Source: Pseudomonadota bacterium
Lineage (GTDB): Bacteria; Pseudomonadota; Gammaproteobacteria; Steroidobacterales; Steroidobacteraceae
Assembly: GCA_023433515.1 (NCBI GenBank)
Contig: JAEZCN010000008.1
Span: 1 to 27,970, forward strand
Direction of reading: 5' to 3'
Length of the DNA: 27,970 bases
Under the pieces are notes generated by a model. It ran no database searches. It was not told the origin of the DNA and saw only the letters and a program-made list of their open reading frames with translations. Each line of letters opens with the position of its first letter. Positions within the stretch are counted from its first letter, which is position 1. A program made the translations under genes and the position numbers. Of the stretch, positions 1 through 7,964 are shown piece after piece.

Positions 1-638
1 TCGCGGGCACGGAAGTGTCGGCGCTGCTCGGCCGCATGCCGTCGGCGGTGGGTTACCAGCCGACCCTCGCCGAGGAAATGGGCGTTCTGCAGGAGCGCAT
101 CACCTCGACGAAGACGGGCTCGATCACGTCGATCCAGGCCGTGTACGTTCCCGCGGACGACCTGACCGACCCGTCGCCCGCGACGACTTTCGCGCATCTG
201 GACGCGACCGTCGTGCTCTCGCGCCAGGTCGCCGCGCTGGGTATCTACCCCGCGGTGGACCCGCTCGATTCCACCAGCCGCCAGCTCGATCCGCTGGTCG
301 TCGGCGAGGAGCACTACAACACCGCGCGCGGCGTGCAGGCCGTGCTGCAGCGTTACAAGGAACTGCAGGACATCATCGCGATCCTCGGCATGGACGAGCT
401 CAGCGAAGAAGACAAGCAGACCGTGTTCCGCGCGCGCAAGGTGCGTAACTTCCTGTCGCAGCCGTTCAACGTCGCGAAGGTGTTCACCGGCCAGGACGGC
501 AAGATCGTCCCGCTGGCCGACACGATCCGCGGCTTCAAGGGCATCCTCTCCGGCGAATACGATCACCTGCCCGAGCAGGCGTTCTACATGGTCGGCTCGA
601 TCGAGGAAGCGGTCGAGAAGGCGAAGACGCTGAACTGA
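1..638 (+). CDS. atpD: ATP synthase F1 subunit beta, 3' part
   Basis: C-terminal 211 or so residues of the catalytic beta subunit of F1Fo ATP synthase; the reading frame enters from the left edge (first full codon at 3), so the 5' part lies outside the window. The peptide starts in the very conserved stretch EVSALLGRMPSAVGYQPTL, followed by LAEEMG and the C-terminal helical domain with the DELSEEDK segment. It ends in EKAKTLN and TGA. It hydrolyses or makes ATP in the F1 head on the cytoplasmic face of the membrane. atpC follows after 38 nt, as in the standard atp operon. No defect is visible in the part present. Confidence 0.98.
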   Translation, partial: AGTEVSALLGRMPSAVGYQPTLAEEMGVLQERITSTKTGSITSIQAVYVPADDLTDPSPATTFAHLDATVVLSRQVAALGIYPAVDPLDSTSRQLDPLVVGEEHYNTARGVQAVLQRYKELQDIIAILGMDELSEEDKQTVFRARKVRNFLSQPFNVAKVFTGQDGKIVPLADTIRGFKGILSGEYDHLPEQAFYMVGSIEEAVEKAKTLN

Positions 639-676
639 GTCAGCCTGGATTAGTTAGACAGGCAAGAGAGAACGAC

Positions 677-1111
677 ATGGCCACCGCAGCAGCGAACACG
701 ATTCACGTAGACATCGTCAGCGCCGAGGGAGAGATCTTCTCGGGCGCCGCGTCCATGGTGTTCGCGCCCGGCACGCAGGGCGAGCTCGGCATCGCGCCGC
801 GCCACGCCCCGCTGCTCACGCTGCTCAAGGCCGGCGAAGTGCGCGTGCAGACGCCCGACGGCCAGGAACAGCAGTTCTTCGTGGGTGGCGGTGCGCTCGA
901 AGTGCAGCCCAACAAGGTCAGCGTGCTCGCCGACACGGCGCTGCGCGCCAAGGACCTCGACGAAGCCGCGGCCCTCGCGGCCAAGCAACGCGCCGAAGAT
1001 GCGCTGCGCAGCGCGACCGACAAGCTCGAGCAGGCCGAGGCTCTCAAGGAGCTGGTGCGCATGAACGAGCAGATCAAGATGATCCAGAAGCTGCGCAAGG
1101 TCAAAGGCTGA
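677..1111 (+). CDS. atpC: ATP synthase F1 subunit epsilon
   Basis: Complete 144-aa epsilon subunit, the usual length. The N-terminal beta-sandwich (about residues 5-90, with the PGTQGELGIAPRHAPLLT segment) is followed by a C-terminal helical hairpin rich in Ala, Lys and Glu (about 95-140). The subunit joins the F1 head to the rotor and inhibits ATP hydrolysis. The ATG at 677 is preceded by a purine-rich GAGAGAACG site. It is the last gene of the atp operon. A CCGTC/GACGG hairpin follows at about 1121-1138, but with no T-run, so the operon end is not clearly marked by an intrinsic terminator. Confidence 0.98.
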   Translation: MATAAANTIHVDIVSAEGEIFSGAASMVFAPGTQGELGIAPRHAPLLTLLKAGEVRVQTPDGQEQQFFVGGGALEVQPNKVSVLADTALRAKDLDEAAALAAKQRAEDALRSATDKLEQAEALKELVRMNEQIKMIQKLRKVKG

Positions 1112-1198
1112 GCGACACGCCGTCCCGTTCGCGACGGACGTCCGGCAATCAGTTAGAGTCGTGGCGCGTGATGGACCACGCACACGGTGGGACGTGGC

Positions 1199-1579
1199 AT
1201 GGATAAGCCTGAGTTCTTCGAGCAGGTCGACAAGCGCGCTTACTATCGTCCCGTCGGGGAAGTGACCTTCGACCAGGCCATCGCGATGGTCGCGACCGCC
1301 ATGATCTACGCACGCGAGAACGGCATGACGGAACTGCTCGCGAACGTGCGGGGGCTGCGCGCACCGTATGCCACGCTGACGCTCTTCGACCGCTACTCGA
1401 TGGCGGTGCGCTGGGCCGATGCCGCCGGCACGGAATTGCGCGTCGTACTGGTCACGCGTCCCGAGATGATGGATCCCGAAAAGATAGGCCTGCTCATGGC
1501 CCAGAACCGGGGCGTGACCGGCGAGGTGTTCACGGACGAATCCGAGGCACTGGCCTGGCTCGACCGGCTCGCGCCATGA
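1199..1579 (+). CDS. STAS/SpoIIAA-like small protein, function unknown
   Basis: 126-aa soluble protein without signal or membrane segment. The alternation of predicted strands and helices (YYRPVGEVTFDQAI, LLANVRGL, ELRVVLVTRPEMM, GEVFTDESEALAWL) fits the small STAS/SpoIIAA-like fold found in many single-domain proteins; the closing 'EALAWL' is typical of that group. I choose the ATG at 1199 because GGTGGGA lies about 7 nt before it; a GTG at 1187 in the same frame is possible. No phosphorylatable serine motif can be assigned. Family placement is by pattern only and the role is unknown. Confidence 0.7.
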   Translation: MDKPEFFEQVDKRAYYRPVGEVTFDQAIAMVATAMIYARENGMTELLANVRGLRAPYATLTLFDRYSMAVRWADAAGTELRVVLVTRPEMMDPEKIGLLMAQNRGVTGEVFTDESEALAWLDRLAP

Positions 1580-1582
1580 TGC

Positions 1583-1601
1583 GAGCCTGATCATCAGGCT
1601 C
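1583..1601. repeat. 19-nt palindrome after the STAS-like gene
   Basis: GAGCCTGAT-C-ATCAGGCTC is a perfect inverted repeat just 3 nt after the stop at 1577-1579 and 14 nt before the GST start. As RNA it would fold into a 7-bp stem with a 5-nt loop. There is no T-run, so it could be a weak terminator, a stability hairpin or an operator. Confidence 0.6.
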
Positions 1602-1614
1602 CGAAGGTAGATCG

Positions 1615-2259
1615 ATGCGCGCGACACTCTATTTTTCCCGCAATCCCAATCCGCGCCTGGCCGTCGCGTCGGCGCGCCATCTGAAAGCCCCGGTAGACTT
1701 CGAGTGGGCCGCGCCACTCGCGCCCGATCAGCAGGAAGAATTCCGCAAGATCAACCCGAACCTGCGGTTGCCCATCCTGCTGGAAGATGGGGAGTCCCTC
1801 TGGGAGACCGATGCGATCGTCTGCCGACTGTCGCAACGGGTTGGCTCCGAGTTCTGGCGATCGGGCCGGGAACTGCCGGACATGATTCGCTGGATCAGTT
1901 GGGCGAAGGGTCACTTCGGGCTGGCCTGCGACATGGTGCACTTCGAGCGAGGCACGAAGTTGCGTTACAAGCCGGGAGATCTCGACGAGACGCAGATCGA
2001 GAAAGGGCTCCAGCTGTTTCACGAGAGCGCGGCGCTGCTGTCGGCGCATCTGCGCGGCCGCGAATGGCTCGTCGGGGGTTCGCCCTCGTACGCGGACTTT
2101 CGCATGGCCGTGTTCCTGCCCTACAACGACGTGGCGAAGCTGCCGCTGTCGAACTACCCGGAAATCGAAAACTGGTACGGCCGCGTCGCGCGCCTCGAGG
2201 GCTGGCTCGATCCATTCGAAGGGCTCGTGGCGCCCGAACTGCCGCCGGTTCCCGGCTGA
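1615..2259 (+). CDS. Glutathione S-transferase family protein
   Basis: 214 aa, normal length for a cytosolic GST. The N-terminal thioredoxin-like half (1-80) begins MRATLYFSRNPNPRLAV, with a cis-Pro region LRLPILLEDG and the G-site acidic/Ser-Thr motif 'LWETDAIVCRL'. The all-helical C-terminal half carries 'SYADFRMAVFLP', the family N-capping Asp motif. The catalytic Ser/Tyr/Cys at the first helix is likely the Ser in YFSRNP but is not certain. Substrate unknown. It stands 36 nt after the previous gene, separated by the palindrome at 1583. A second, unrelated-looking GST lies at 11014. Confidence 0.9.
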   Translation: MRATLYFSRNPNPRLAVASARHLKAPVDFEWAAPLAPDQQEEFRKINPNLRLPILLEDGESLWETDAIVCRLSQRVGSEFWRSGRELPDMIRWISWAKGHFGLACDMVHFERGTKLRYKPGDLDETQIEKGLQLFHESAALLSAHLRGREWLVGGSPSYADFRMAVFLPYNDVAKLPLSNYPEIENWYGRVARLEGWLDPFEGLVAPELPPVPG

Positions 2260-2286
2260 CGGCAGCGGAATTTTCCGACTCATCAG

Positions 2287-2973
2287 ATGAACGTTTCCCC
2301 TGACAATCGCGCCAAGGGCGAACCGCGTGACGCGGGCGCGGGGCTGCCGGCCGGAGAATTCTCCGCCTGGCTGCGTGCGATGCGCGCCTCGCTCGCGGGT
2401 GGCCCGGGCATGGATGTCGCCTGTGGCGATTGCGTCGGCTGCTGTACTTCGTCCTACTACATCAAGGTGCGCGCCCACGAAACCTTGGCGCTCGAGCGCA
2501 TCGGCGCCGCCCGCCTCGAGCCCGATCCCGCCGGCAAGGGACACATGCTCATGGGATACGACGAGCACGGCCATTGCCTGATGTTCAGGAAAGGCGGCTG
2601 CTCTATCTACCAGGACCGTCCCGAAACCTGCCGTACCTACGACTGCCGCGTGTTCTCGGCGTCCGCCATGAAGGCAGGCGGCGACGACAAGTCGGTCATC
2701 AATACACGCGTCGCACTCTGGAGATTCTCGTTCCCCACGGAGCAGGACCGGGCGGAGCAGCGCGCGGTGACGGCCGCCGCGAACTTCCTGCGCCAGCATC
2801 CGGTGCGTTTTCCCGGCGGGCACATCCCCTCGCGGCCCAGCGAGATCGCAGTGCTCGCCGTGAAGACCTACGAAGTATTCATGAATCCTCCGGCGACGGA
2901 TGCCGAGATCGGCGCCGCGCTCGTGCAGGCGGCGCTCGACTTCGATCGCGCCGCCGGCAACCCTCGAGGTTGA
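2287..2973 (+). CDS. YkgJ-family cysteine-cluster protein
   Basis: 228 aa. It carries the family's Cys signature: Cys46-x2-Cys49-x2-Cys52-Cys53, then Cys105, Cys115 and Cys120 in 'GGCSIYQDRPETCRTYDC'. YkgJ/CxxCxxCC proteins are thought to chelate iron or zinc, probably as a metal cluster; their biochemical role is not established. No signal peptide or membrane segment. The first 30 residues are low-complexity (Gly, Ala, Pro-rich) and could be overcalled, but ATG 2287 is the only good start ahead of the Cys cluster. The window's 9-mer (minus orientation) lies in the codons for Ser-Ile-Tyr after Cys105. Confidence 0.9.
   Translation: MNVSPDNRAKGEPRDAGAGLPAGEFSAWLRAMRASLAGGPGMDVACGDCVGCCTSSYYIKVRAHETLALERIGAARLEPDPAGKGHMLMGYDEHGHCLMFRKGGCSIYQDRPETCRTYDCRVFSASAMKAGGDDKSVINTRVALWRFSFPTEQDRAEQRAVTAAANFLRQHPVRFPGGHIPSRPSEIAVLAVKTYEVFMNPPATDAEIGAALVQAALDFDRAAGNPRG
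2603..2611 (-). repeat. GGTAG(A)TAG 9-mer, intragenic copy
   Basis: CTATCTACC on the plus strand, inside the YkgJ-type gene. It is read TCT-ATC-TAC-C, using a TCT serine codon that is unusual in this GC-rich sequence. Confidence 0.85.
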
Positions 2974-2998
2974 TCGGGCTCCCCGCGCCACTTATCGT
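2970..2998 (+). promoter_or_regulatory. Candidate sigma70-type promoter of the 3006 gene
   Basis: TTGATC (2970-2975), a 17-nt spacer and TATCGT (2993-2998) match the -35/-10 pattern well. The start codon at 3006 comes only 7 nt after the -10, with no ribosome-binding site between, which suggests a leaderless mRNA. The -35 overlaps the stop codon of the preceding gene. Confidence 0.5.
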
Positions 2999-3005
2999 GC
3001 GCTCA

Positions 3006-3434
3006 ATGAATCGCATCGACATCAAGGCCGTCGTCATCGCATTCGTCGCCGAATTCTGCGTCGATATCGTCGTGATGAGCATGCTGATCGGGATCTTCGG
3101 CCGCGGGCAGCTCGATCCGGACATGGCGGAGGCGGAATTCAAGGCGGCCCTCGAAGCGATCAATGCGCAGGGCGATTTCCAGCTCGCGGTGTTCGTGAGC
3201 GGCATGGTGACCGTCGTCCTGGGCGGCTATCTCGTCGCGCGCATCGCGAAAGGCTTTCCGTACTACAACGGCCTCGCGATCGGCGTGGTGGGGGTCGCCT
3301 TCACGCTGGCCTTCGCGGCGGGCAATCCCCTGTGGTTCACGATCCTCGCCGTGTTGCTGACGATCCCGTTGTCCATCTACGGCGCGCATCTCGCGACGAA
3401 ACACCGGCCGGCACAGGCCGACGGGAGCCGCTGA
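3006..3434 (+). CDS. Small four-helix inner-membrane protein, unknown
   Basis: 142 aa with about four hydrophobic segments: roughly residues 6-29 (VVIAFVAEFCVDIVVMSMLI), 62-80, 88-105 and 108-125. A soluble acidic loop (GQLDPDMAEAEFKAALEAIN) joins segments 1 and 2, and the tail ends in basic residues. It looks like an inner-membrane protein of unknown role. The ATG at 3006 is the first in frame after the previous gene, and a promoter-like element sits directly before it. It ends 3 nt before the DUF1697 gene, so the two are probably co-transcribed. Confidence 0.75.
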   Translation: MNRIDIKAVVIAFVAEFCVDIVVMSMLIGIFGRGQLDPDMAEAEFKAALEAINAQGDFQLAVFVSGMVTVVLGGYLVARIAKGFPYYNGLAIGVVGVAFTLAFAAGNPLWFTILAVLLTIPLSIYGAHLATKHRPAQADGSR

Positions 3435-3437
3435 GCC

Positions 3438-3986
3438 GTGCCGCGCTTCGTCGCGCTGTTTCGCGGAATCAACGTCGGCAAGGCGAAGCGCATCGCGATG
3501 GCGGACCTGCGCGCGCTGCTCGTCAAGCTCGGCTACACCGACGTCAGGACGCTGCTCAACAGCGGCAATGCGGTGTTCGGCGCGGACGAAGACGACGCGG
3601 CCGCACATGCCACGCGCATCCGCGCCGCGGTCGCGAAGAAGCTCGGAGTGGATGCACACGTGGTGGTGAAATCCGAGCGCGACATCGCCGCGATCGTCAC
3701 GGGCAATGCGATCGGCGAAGCGGCGCAGGATCCTTCGCGGTTCCTGGTCGCGATGTGGGACGGTCCCGGCGTGCAGGCCGGCCTCAAGTCCTTCGCCAGC
3801 GCCGACTGGAGCCCGGAGAAAGTCCACGTCAACAAACACGCGGCCTATCTCTGGTGCGCGAACGGCATCCTGGAAAGCAAGGCCGTCGAGGGTTACTTCA
3901 AGGCGATGAAGGGCGTGGGCACCACGCGCAACTGGGCCACCCTCAACAAGATACTCGCACTGATGCGGGGCACGGACGGGCGGTAG
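3438..3986 (+). CDS. DUF1697 family protein
   Basis: 182 aa, the usual length for DUF1697. The hallmark start 'RFVALFRGINVGKAKRIAM' and 'LLNSGNAVFGADE' are the family's most conserved parts, and the C-terminal TTRNWATLNKILAL is also typical. It is a cytoplasmic protein of unknown biochemical function. The start is GTG 3438, three nt after the stop of the membrane protein gene, implying coupling. The TAG stop (3984-3986) is part of a GGTAGATAG copy. Confidence 0.9.
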   Translation: MPRFVALFRGINVGKAKRIAMADLRALLVKLGYTDVRTLLNSGNAVFGADEDDAAAHATRIRAAVAKKLGVDAHVVVKSERDIAAIVTGNAIGEAAQDPSRFLVAMWDGPGVQAGLKSFASADWSPEKVHVNKHAAYLWCANGILESKAVEGYFKAMKGVGTTRNWATLNKILALMRGTDGR

Positions 3987-3990
3987 ATAG
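3982..3990 (+). repeat. GGTAG(A)TAG 9-mer at a stop codon
   Basis: The first TAG of this copy (3984-3986) is the stop codon of the DUF1697 gene. Confidence 0.85.
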
Positions 3991-4093
3991 AGCCCGACGA
4001 CCGGCGGGGTCGCGCACGGGCAGCCGATGAGCGGCCGCTCGCGGGCGACCGGTGACATCCACCGGCCGCGCCCGCCGGCGTATATTTTCCGCC

Positions 4094-4306
4094 ATGGGTA
4101 CCCGCGAAAACGACATCCAGGGATCGGTTCCCGCCACACCGGGTGGCGAGGGTGTCGTGCCGAGCCTGGACCGGCCACGGCCCGCGCCGAAACCTGTCTC
4201 GAAGAACGAAGTCATGAACACCCTGCTGGGCAAACACGATCTCGTCGCGCTCGAGGAGTCGGGCCGCGATCCCTACAACGCGACGGGCCGTCATTTCCGC
4301 CGCTGA
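4094..4306 (+). CDS. 70-aa orphan protein before glmU
   Basis: Short polar protein starting MGTRENDIQGSVPAT, with a Pro-rich middle (DRPRPAPKPVSK) and a distinctive end DPYNATGRHFRR. No signal, membrane segment or known domain. The ATG at 4094 is chosen because a TATATT hexamer (4081-4086) ends 7 nt before it and no Shine-Dalgarno is visible, which fits a leaderless start; an upstream in-frame ATG at 4052 would add 14 residues of low-complexity sequence. glmU starts 21 nt after its stop, but glmU may have its own promoter. Function unknown; coding nature supported by composition and by the ordered C-terminus. Confidence 0.6.
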   Translation: MGTRENDIQGSVPATPGGEGVVPSLDRPRPAPKPVSKNEVMNTLLGKHDLVALEESGRDPYNATGRHFRR

Positions 4307-4327
4307 AACCGCTAGACTTGCGGGCTC

Positions 4328-5707
4328 ATGAAGCTCGCCGTCGTCATCCTCGCTGCCGGACAAGGCAAGCGAATGAAATCCGATCTACCCAAGGTCCTGC
4401 AGCCGCTCGCCGGGCGGCCGCTGCTCGGGCACGTTGTTAGCCGCGCACGCGCGTTGAACCCCTCGTCGATCCACGTCGTATACGGGCACGGCGGCGACCA
4501 GGTACGCGCCGCGCTCGCCTCCGAGAACCTGTCGTGGGCGTTGCAGGCCGAGCAGCTCGGCACGGGTCATGCCGTCGCGCAGGCCATGCCGAACATCGGC
4601 GATGACGAGCTCGTGCTCGTGTTGTACGGCGACGTCCCGCTGATCCGGGCCGATACGCTGCGCTCGCTCATCGATGCGGCGGGCGCCAAGGGCATGAGCC
4701 TGCTCACCGTCATGCTCGACAACCCCACGGGATACGGGCGCATCGTCCGCAACGCGCGCGGCGCGATCCAGAAGATCGTCGAGCAGAAGGACGCGAACAA
4801 GGCGCAGCTCGGGATCCGCGAGGGCAACAGCGGCATCATGGCGGTGCCGGCCAAACTACTGCGCAAGTGGCTGGGCAGACTGAAGAACACCAACGCCCAG
4901 GGCGAGTACTACCTCACCGACGTCATCGCCATGGCGGTCAAGGACAAGGTGAAGGTCACGCCGCTGATCGCGCGCACCACGGCCGAAATGCTCGGCGTGA
5001 ACGACAAGGTGCAGCTCGCCGAGCTCGAGGCGCTGCATCGCGCGGAGCGCGCGCGCGAGCTCATGATCGCGGGCGCGACGCTCGCGGACCCGGCACGCAT
5101 CGACATCCGGGGCGACGTGAACATCGGCCGCGACGTGTTCATCGACGCCAACGTGCTGATCGAAGGCAACGTGACCCTCGGCGACCGCGTGCGGATCGGG
5201 CCGAACGTCGTGTTGCGCGACGTGATCGTCGGCGCCGACAGCGTGATCCATCCGAACTCGGTGCTCGAGCAATCCGAGCTCGGCGCGGGCTGTCTCATCG
5301 GCCCATATGCGCGTGTACGCCCGGGCTCGAAGCTCGGCCAGAAAGTCCACATCGGCAATTTCGTCGAGCTCAAGAAGACCCTGATCGCCGACGGCAGCAA
5401 GGCCAACCACCTCACCTATCTGGGCGACGCGATCGTCGGCGAGGGCGTCAACATCGGCGCGGGCACGATCACGTGCAACTACGACGGTGTGAACAAGTCG
5501 ACCACGACCATCGAGGACGGCGCATTCATCGGTTCGGGCAACATGCTCGTCGCGCCGGTGCGCATCGGCCGCGACGCGACGACGGGCGCGGGCAGCACCA
5601 TCACCAAGGAAGCGCCCGACGGCCAGCTCACGCTGTCGCGCGCGAAGCAGGTCACGCTCGAGGGATGGAAGCGGCCCCAGAAGAACGGCGAGAAGAAGCC
5701 CAAATGA
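4328..5707 (+). CDS. glmU: Bifunctional UDP-GlcNAc pyrophosphorylase / GlcN-1-P acetyltransferase
   Basis: 459 aa, full length. GlmU acetylates glucosamine-1-phosphate and then couples it to UTP, giving UDP-GlcNAc for peptidoglycan and lipid A. The N-terminal pyrophosphorylase (about 1-230) opens with AVVILAAGQGKRMKSDLPK, the nucleotide-binding loop, and has 'LYGDVPLI' with the metal-binding Asp. The C-terminal left-handed beta helix (about 250-440) shows hexapeptide repeats such as IGPNVVLRDVIVGA and the acetyltransferase segment 'GNFVELKKT' plus 'HLTYLGDA'. The TAGACT hexamer at 4313-4318 ends 9 nt before the ATG, and there is no clear Shine-Dalgarno. glmS, its pathway partner, lies 6 kb downstream rather than next door. 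Confidence 0.98.
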   Translation: MKLAVVILAAGQGKRMKSDLPKVLQPLAGRPLLGHVVSRARALNPSSIHVVYGHGGDQVRAALASENLSWALQAEQLGTGHAVAQAMPNIGDDELVLVLYGDVPLIRADTLRSLIDAAGAKGMSLLTVMLDNPTGYGRIVRNARGAIQKIVEQKDANKAQLGIREGNSGIMAVPAKLLRKWLGRLKNTNAQGEYYLTDVIAMAVKDKVKVTPLIARTTAEMLGVNDKVQLAELEALHRAERARELMIAGATLADPARIDIRGDVNIGRDVFIDANVLIEGNVTLGDRVRIGPNVVLRDVIVGADSVIHPNSVLEQSELGAGCLIGPYARVRPGSKLGQKVHIGNFVELKKTLIADGSKANHLTYLGDAIVGEGVNIGAGTITCNYDGVNKSTTTIEDGAFIGSGNMLVAPVRIGRDATTGAGSTITKEAPDGQLTLSRAKQVTLEGWKRPQKNGEKKPK

Positions 5708-5752
5708 GTCGCGCGCTCTGGGTCGAACTGTCCGGCGACACCTGACCTGCAC

Positions 5753-5905
5753 TTGCGGCGCGCCATCATCGTCCTGACCGCGAAGCTGGCCTATCTGGCA
5801 CGCCTCGTGTTCGGCGAAGGCGATTACCGGGTTTTTTACAATGACATCGCGCGCGCCGTCCGCTGGCTGGTCGAAGCTCCGCCGGCGGTGCGGCTGGTCA
5901 GGTAG
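5753..5905 (+). CDS. Possible 50-aa protein after glmU
   Basis: An open frame from TTG 5753 to TAG 5903 encodes about 50 residues including LTAKLAYLARLVFGEGDYRV and a basic, amphipathic end. It is in the same frame as glmU, 45 nt after its stop. The composition (alternating aliphatic, Arg and aromatic residues) looks protein-like, but there is no ribosome-binding site and the only usual start is TTG. It could instead be a fragment of a longer decayed gene. Its last 8 nt overlap the end of the convergent secreted-protein gene. Confidence 0.3.
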   Translation: MRRAIIVLTAKLAYLARLVFGEGDYRVFYNDIARAVRWLVEAPPAVRLVR

Positions 5906-6695
5906 CCGGCTGCGTCGACCGCAGTTTGAATTCTTCCCACTGCCGCGCCGATATCTCCTCGACGCCGCGTAGTTTGAACCGTACGTCGTCGTAGCCTGGC
6001 TCGTCGCCGAGCGGAATCTCGTATTCGATCAGCAAACCGCTTTCGGCATCCGCCCACCAGGTGCCCGTGCGATCTTCTAGTCCGGCGCCGCCGATCGAGT
6101 AACGCCTCGCGCGCTTTCCGTCGCGCTGTTCGTAACCTTCGAACTCGAGCTGGACCTCGCCGAGCTCGGCCACGCGCGGCGGATCCGCGTAGACGAAATC
6201 CGTGCGCCACGACGAGAACCGCCCCTCGGGATCGCGCAGGTGTGGCACCGTCAGGTTCAGACTCGTGAAATCGAAGTCGTAGCTGTGCCAGGGCCAGCGC
6301 GTGAGTTTCATCGGCTCGGGCATGAACGACATCGACAGTGAATCGCCGTTTGCTTCGAGCGTGGCCTTGAGCTCGGGGGCCGCGTCTCGCGCGAGCTGCC
6401 AGGACTCGAATCCGCGCACGGAGAAACGCGTCCAGTCCATCGTCGCCGCGACCAGAGCCGCCCGTTCTGCGCCGCGATCCCACTTCAGTGCCTCGATCCG
6501 GTCGACCGCGGCCACATACACGCTGATTTCGGTCGCATGGGTGCCATCGCGCGCCGATTTCACGTAGTGCAGGACTCGTCCGACCGGCACCCGGTCGGGC
6601 GAGAATTGCAGTGCGGCAAGCTGCGCGCCGGCGGGCGCGCTCAGGAACAGCAGCGCCGCGCAAAGGCAGCGGGCGAACGTCAGCGGCGTTTTCAT
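5898..6695 (-). CDS. Secreted protein of unknown function
   Basis: 265 aa with a clear Sec signal peptide (MKTPLTFARCLCAALLFLSA, cleavage near APAGAQ), so it is exported to the periplasm or beyond. The mature part is rich in aromatic and charged residues with many predicted beta strands (YVAAVDRIEALKWDRG, FSSWRTDFVYADP, ARRYSIGGAGLEDRTGTWWA), which suggests a beta-sandwich or beta-roll. No known catalytic motif was recognised. It is transcribed divergently from the Nudix gene; the 52 nt between the two starts must hold both promoters. An AAGG site precedes the ATG. Confidence 0.8.
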   Translation of the reverse strand: MKTPLTFARCLCAALLFLSAPAGAQLAALQFSPDRVPVGRVLHYVKSARDGTHATEISVYVAAVDRIEALKWDRGAERAALVAATMDWTRFSVRGFESWQLARDAAPELKATLEANGDSLSMSFMPEPMKLTRWPWHSYDFDFTSLNLTVPHLRDPEGRFSSWRTDFVYADPPRVAELGEVQLEFEGYEQRDGKRARRYSIGGAGLEDRTGTWWADAESGLLIEYEIPLGDEPGYDDVRFKLRGVEEISARQWEEFKLRSTQPAT

Positions 6696-6747
6696 GCGCC
6701 TTGTTACCTGCGCCGCCGGAATCCGGTTGCAGCGTTATAGTTGTCCC

Positions 6748-7182
6748 ATGCCCCTGGCCCGATTCACGGCATTCCACAACGTGGCCGAGAGCGAGCAGGC
6801 GCGCCTCGGCGCGCTCGAGTTCGCGGTGGTCGTCGCGCACAGCCGCGACGGGGAGGTCCTGGTCTACAACCGGTACCGCCATGTCTGGGAGCTGCCGGGA
6901 GGGCTGATCGACGCCGAGGAGTCCGCGCGCGATGCCGCCTGGCGAGAATTGGCCGAAGAGGCTGGCTGCGCATCCGGCGAGCTGGAATGGCTGGGTGTCG
7001 TGGAGGTCGACGACGGCCGGCGCCACTTCGGCGCGGTGTTCGGCTGCGAGGTGACCGATGTGCCCGAGAGCATGGACACCGAGGAGATCGGCGGCATCGC
7101 GTTCTGGCGCCACGGCGACCACCCGCAGCCGCTGGGCCATACCGACAACGCCCTGCTCGAGCGGCTGGGTACGCCGGACTGA
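6748..7182 (+). CDS. Nudix hydrolase
   Basis: 144 aa. The Nudix box is complete at residues 52-74: G52-x5-E58-x7-R66-E67-L-x-E70-E71-x-G73, with the four acidic residues that bind the metal. Nudix enzymes cleave nucleoside diphosphates linked to another group; substrate cannot be told from the sequence. I choose ATG 6748 over an upstream frame opening at 6694, since family members start near this point and a TATAGT hexamer (6736-6741) ends 6 nt before it, with no Shine-Dalgarno. Its TGA overlaps the ATG of the next gene, so the two are translationally coupled. Confidence 0.9.
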   Translation: MPLARFTAFHNVAESEQARLGALEFAVVVAHSRDGEVLVYNRYRHVWELPGGLIDAEESARDAAWRELAEEAGCASGELEWLGVVEVDDGRRHFGAVFGCEVTDVPESMDTEEIGGIAFWRHGDHPQPLGHTDNALLERLGTPD

Positions 7183-7688
7183 TGCGGGCGGTTCACCGGA
7201 TCTGCCTGGCGTCGATCGCGATCGGGGGCGTCGCGCTGGCCGACGGACGCTGGTGTCTCGGCATGGGTGGGCTGGGTCCCATCCGCGCAGGCATGACCGT
7301 CGACGAGGTACTGCCGCTGGTCGACTGGTCCAGTCTGCCGCGGCGGCCCGAGAACAGCGAGTGCTGGTACATGAGCTATCGCGGCGGTCCGTCCGATTTC
7401 TCGCTGATGATGATCGGAGACCGCATCGTGCGCATCGAGCTCAAGGGCCAGTCGACGCTGCGCACGCTGGCGGGCGCGCGCATCGGAATGACCGAAGACG
7501 AATTGAAAAAGATGTACGGCCACAGGCTGGACCTGCAGCCGCACAAGTACGACGCGCACGGGCACACCATCACGTTGAAATCCGGCGGAGGCGATTACGG
7601 CCTGCGGTTCGAGACGTCGCGCGGCAAGGTCACCGCCATCCAGGCCGGACCGTGGGAGCACCTCAACTACGTCGAAGGCTGCTCGTGA
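7182..7688 (+). CDS. Exported protein with two BamE-like 'GMT' repeats
   Basis: 168 aa. Residues 1-20 form a signal peptide (cleavage after VALA). The mature protein has two related elements, 'LGPIRAGMTVDEVLPL' (about 31-46) and 'GARIGMTEDELKKMYG' (about 98-113); the 'IRxGMTxxEV' motif is seen in periplasmic proteins of the BamE/SmpA-like fold and in related small DUF families. A C-terminal strand-rich part ends in Cys-Ser. Start ATG overlaps the Nudix stop (TGATG). Likely periplasmic; function unknown. Confidence 0.75.
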   Translation: MRAVHRICLASIAIGGVALADGRWCLGMGGLGPIRAGMTVDEVLPLVDWSSLPRRPENSECWYMSYRGGPSDFSLMMIGDRIVRIELKGQSTLRTLAGARIGMTEDELKKMYGHRLDLQPHKYDAHGHTITLKSGGGDYGLRFETSRGKVTAIQAGPWEHLNYVEGCS

Positions 7689-7715
7689 TCGTTTTTTCGA
7701 GGAGGAGACCGATCG

Positions 7716-7964
7716 ATGCAATTACGACCGAATTGCGAATGTTGCGACCTGGACTTGCCTGGCGACTCGGATGCCGCGTACATCTGTTCGTTCGAGTGCA
7801 CGTTCTGCGCAAGCTGCGCGCAGGACAAGCTCGCGGGCAAGTGCCCCAACTGCGGTGGAGAGCTGGTGCGCCGTCCGCGCCGCTCGCCGGTGAAACTCTC
7901 GCAGCACCCGGCGTCGACCGAGCGTGTGTTCAAGCCCGAAGGCTGCGGGAAACGCGTTGCCTGA
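7716..7964 (+). CDS. DUF1272 cysteine-rich protein
   Basis: 82 aa. It begins LRPNCECCDLDLPGDS and has 'ICSFECTFCASCAQ' and 'CPNCGGELVRRP', the full DUF1272 pattern. The paired CxxC-type motifs suggest one or two zinc sites. The family is small, cytoplasmic and uncharacterised. A GGAGGAG ribosome-binding site lies 7-8 nt before the ATG. The C-terminal 30 residues (SQHPASTERVFKPEGCGKRVA) extend past the conserved domain and overlap the start of the next gene. Confidence 0.92.
   Translation: MQLRPNCECCDLDLPGDSDAAYICSFECTFCASCAQDKLAGKCPNCGGELVRRPRRSPVKLSQHPASTERVFKPEGCGKRVA

Noticed and set aside
650..1717. 355-codon minus-strand frame over atpC
   Set aside because: Overlaps a conserved housekeeping gene and has antisense composition.
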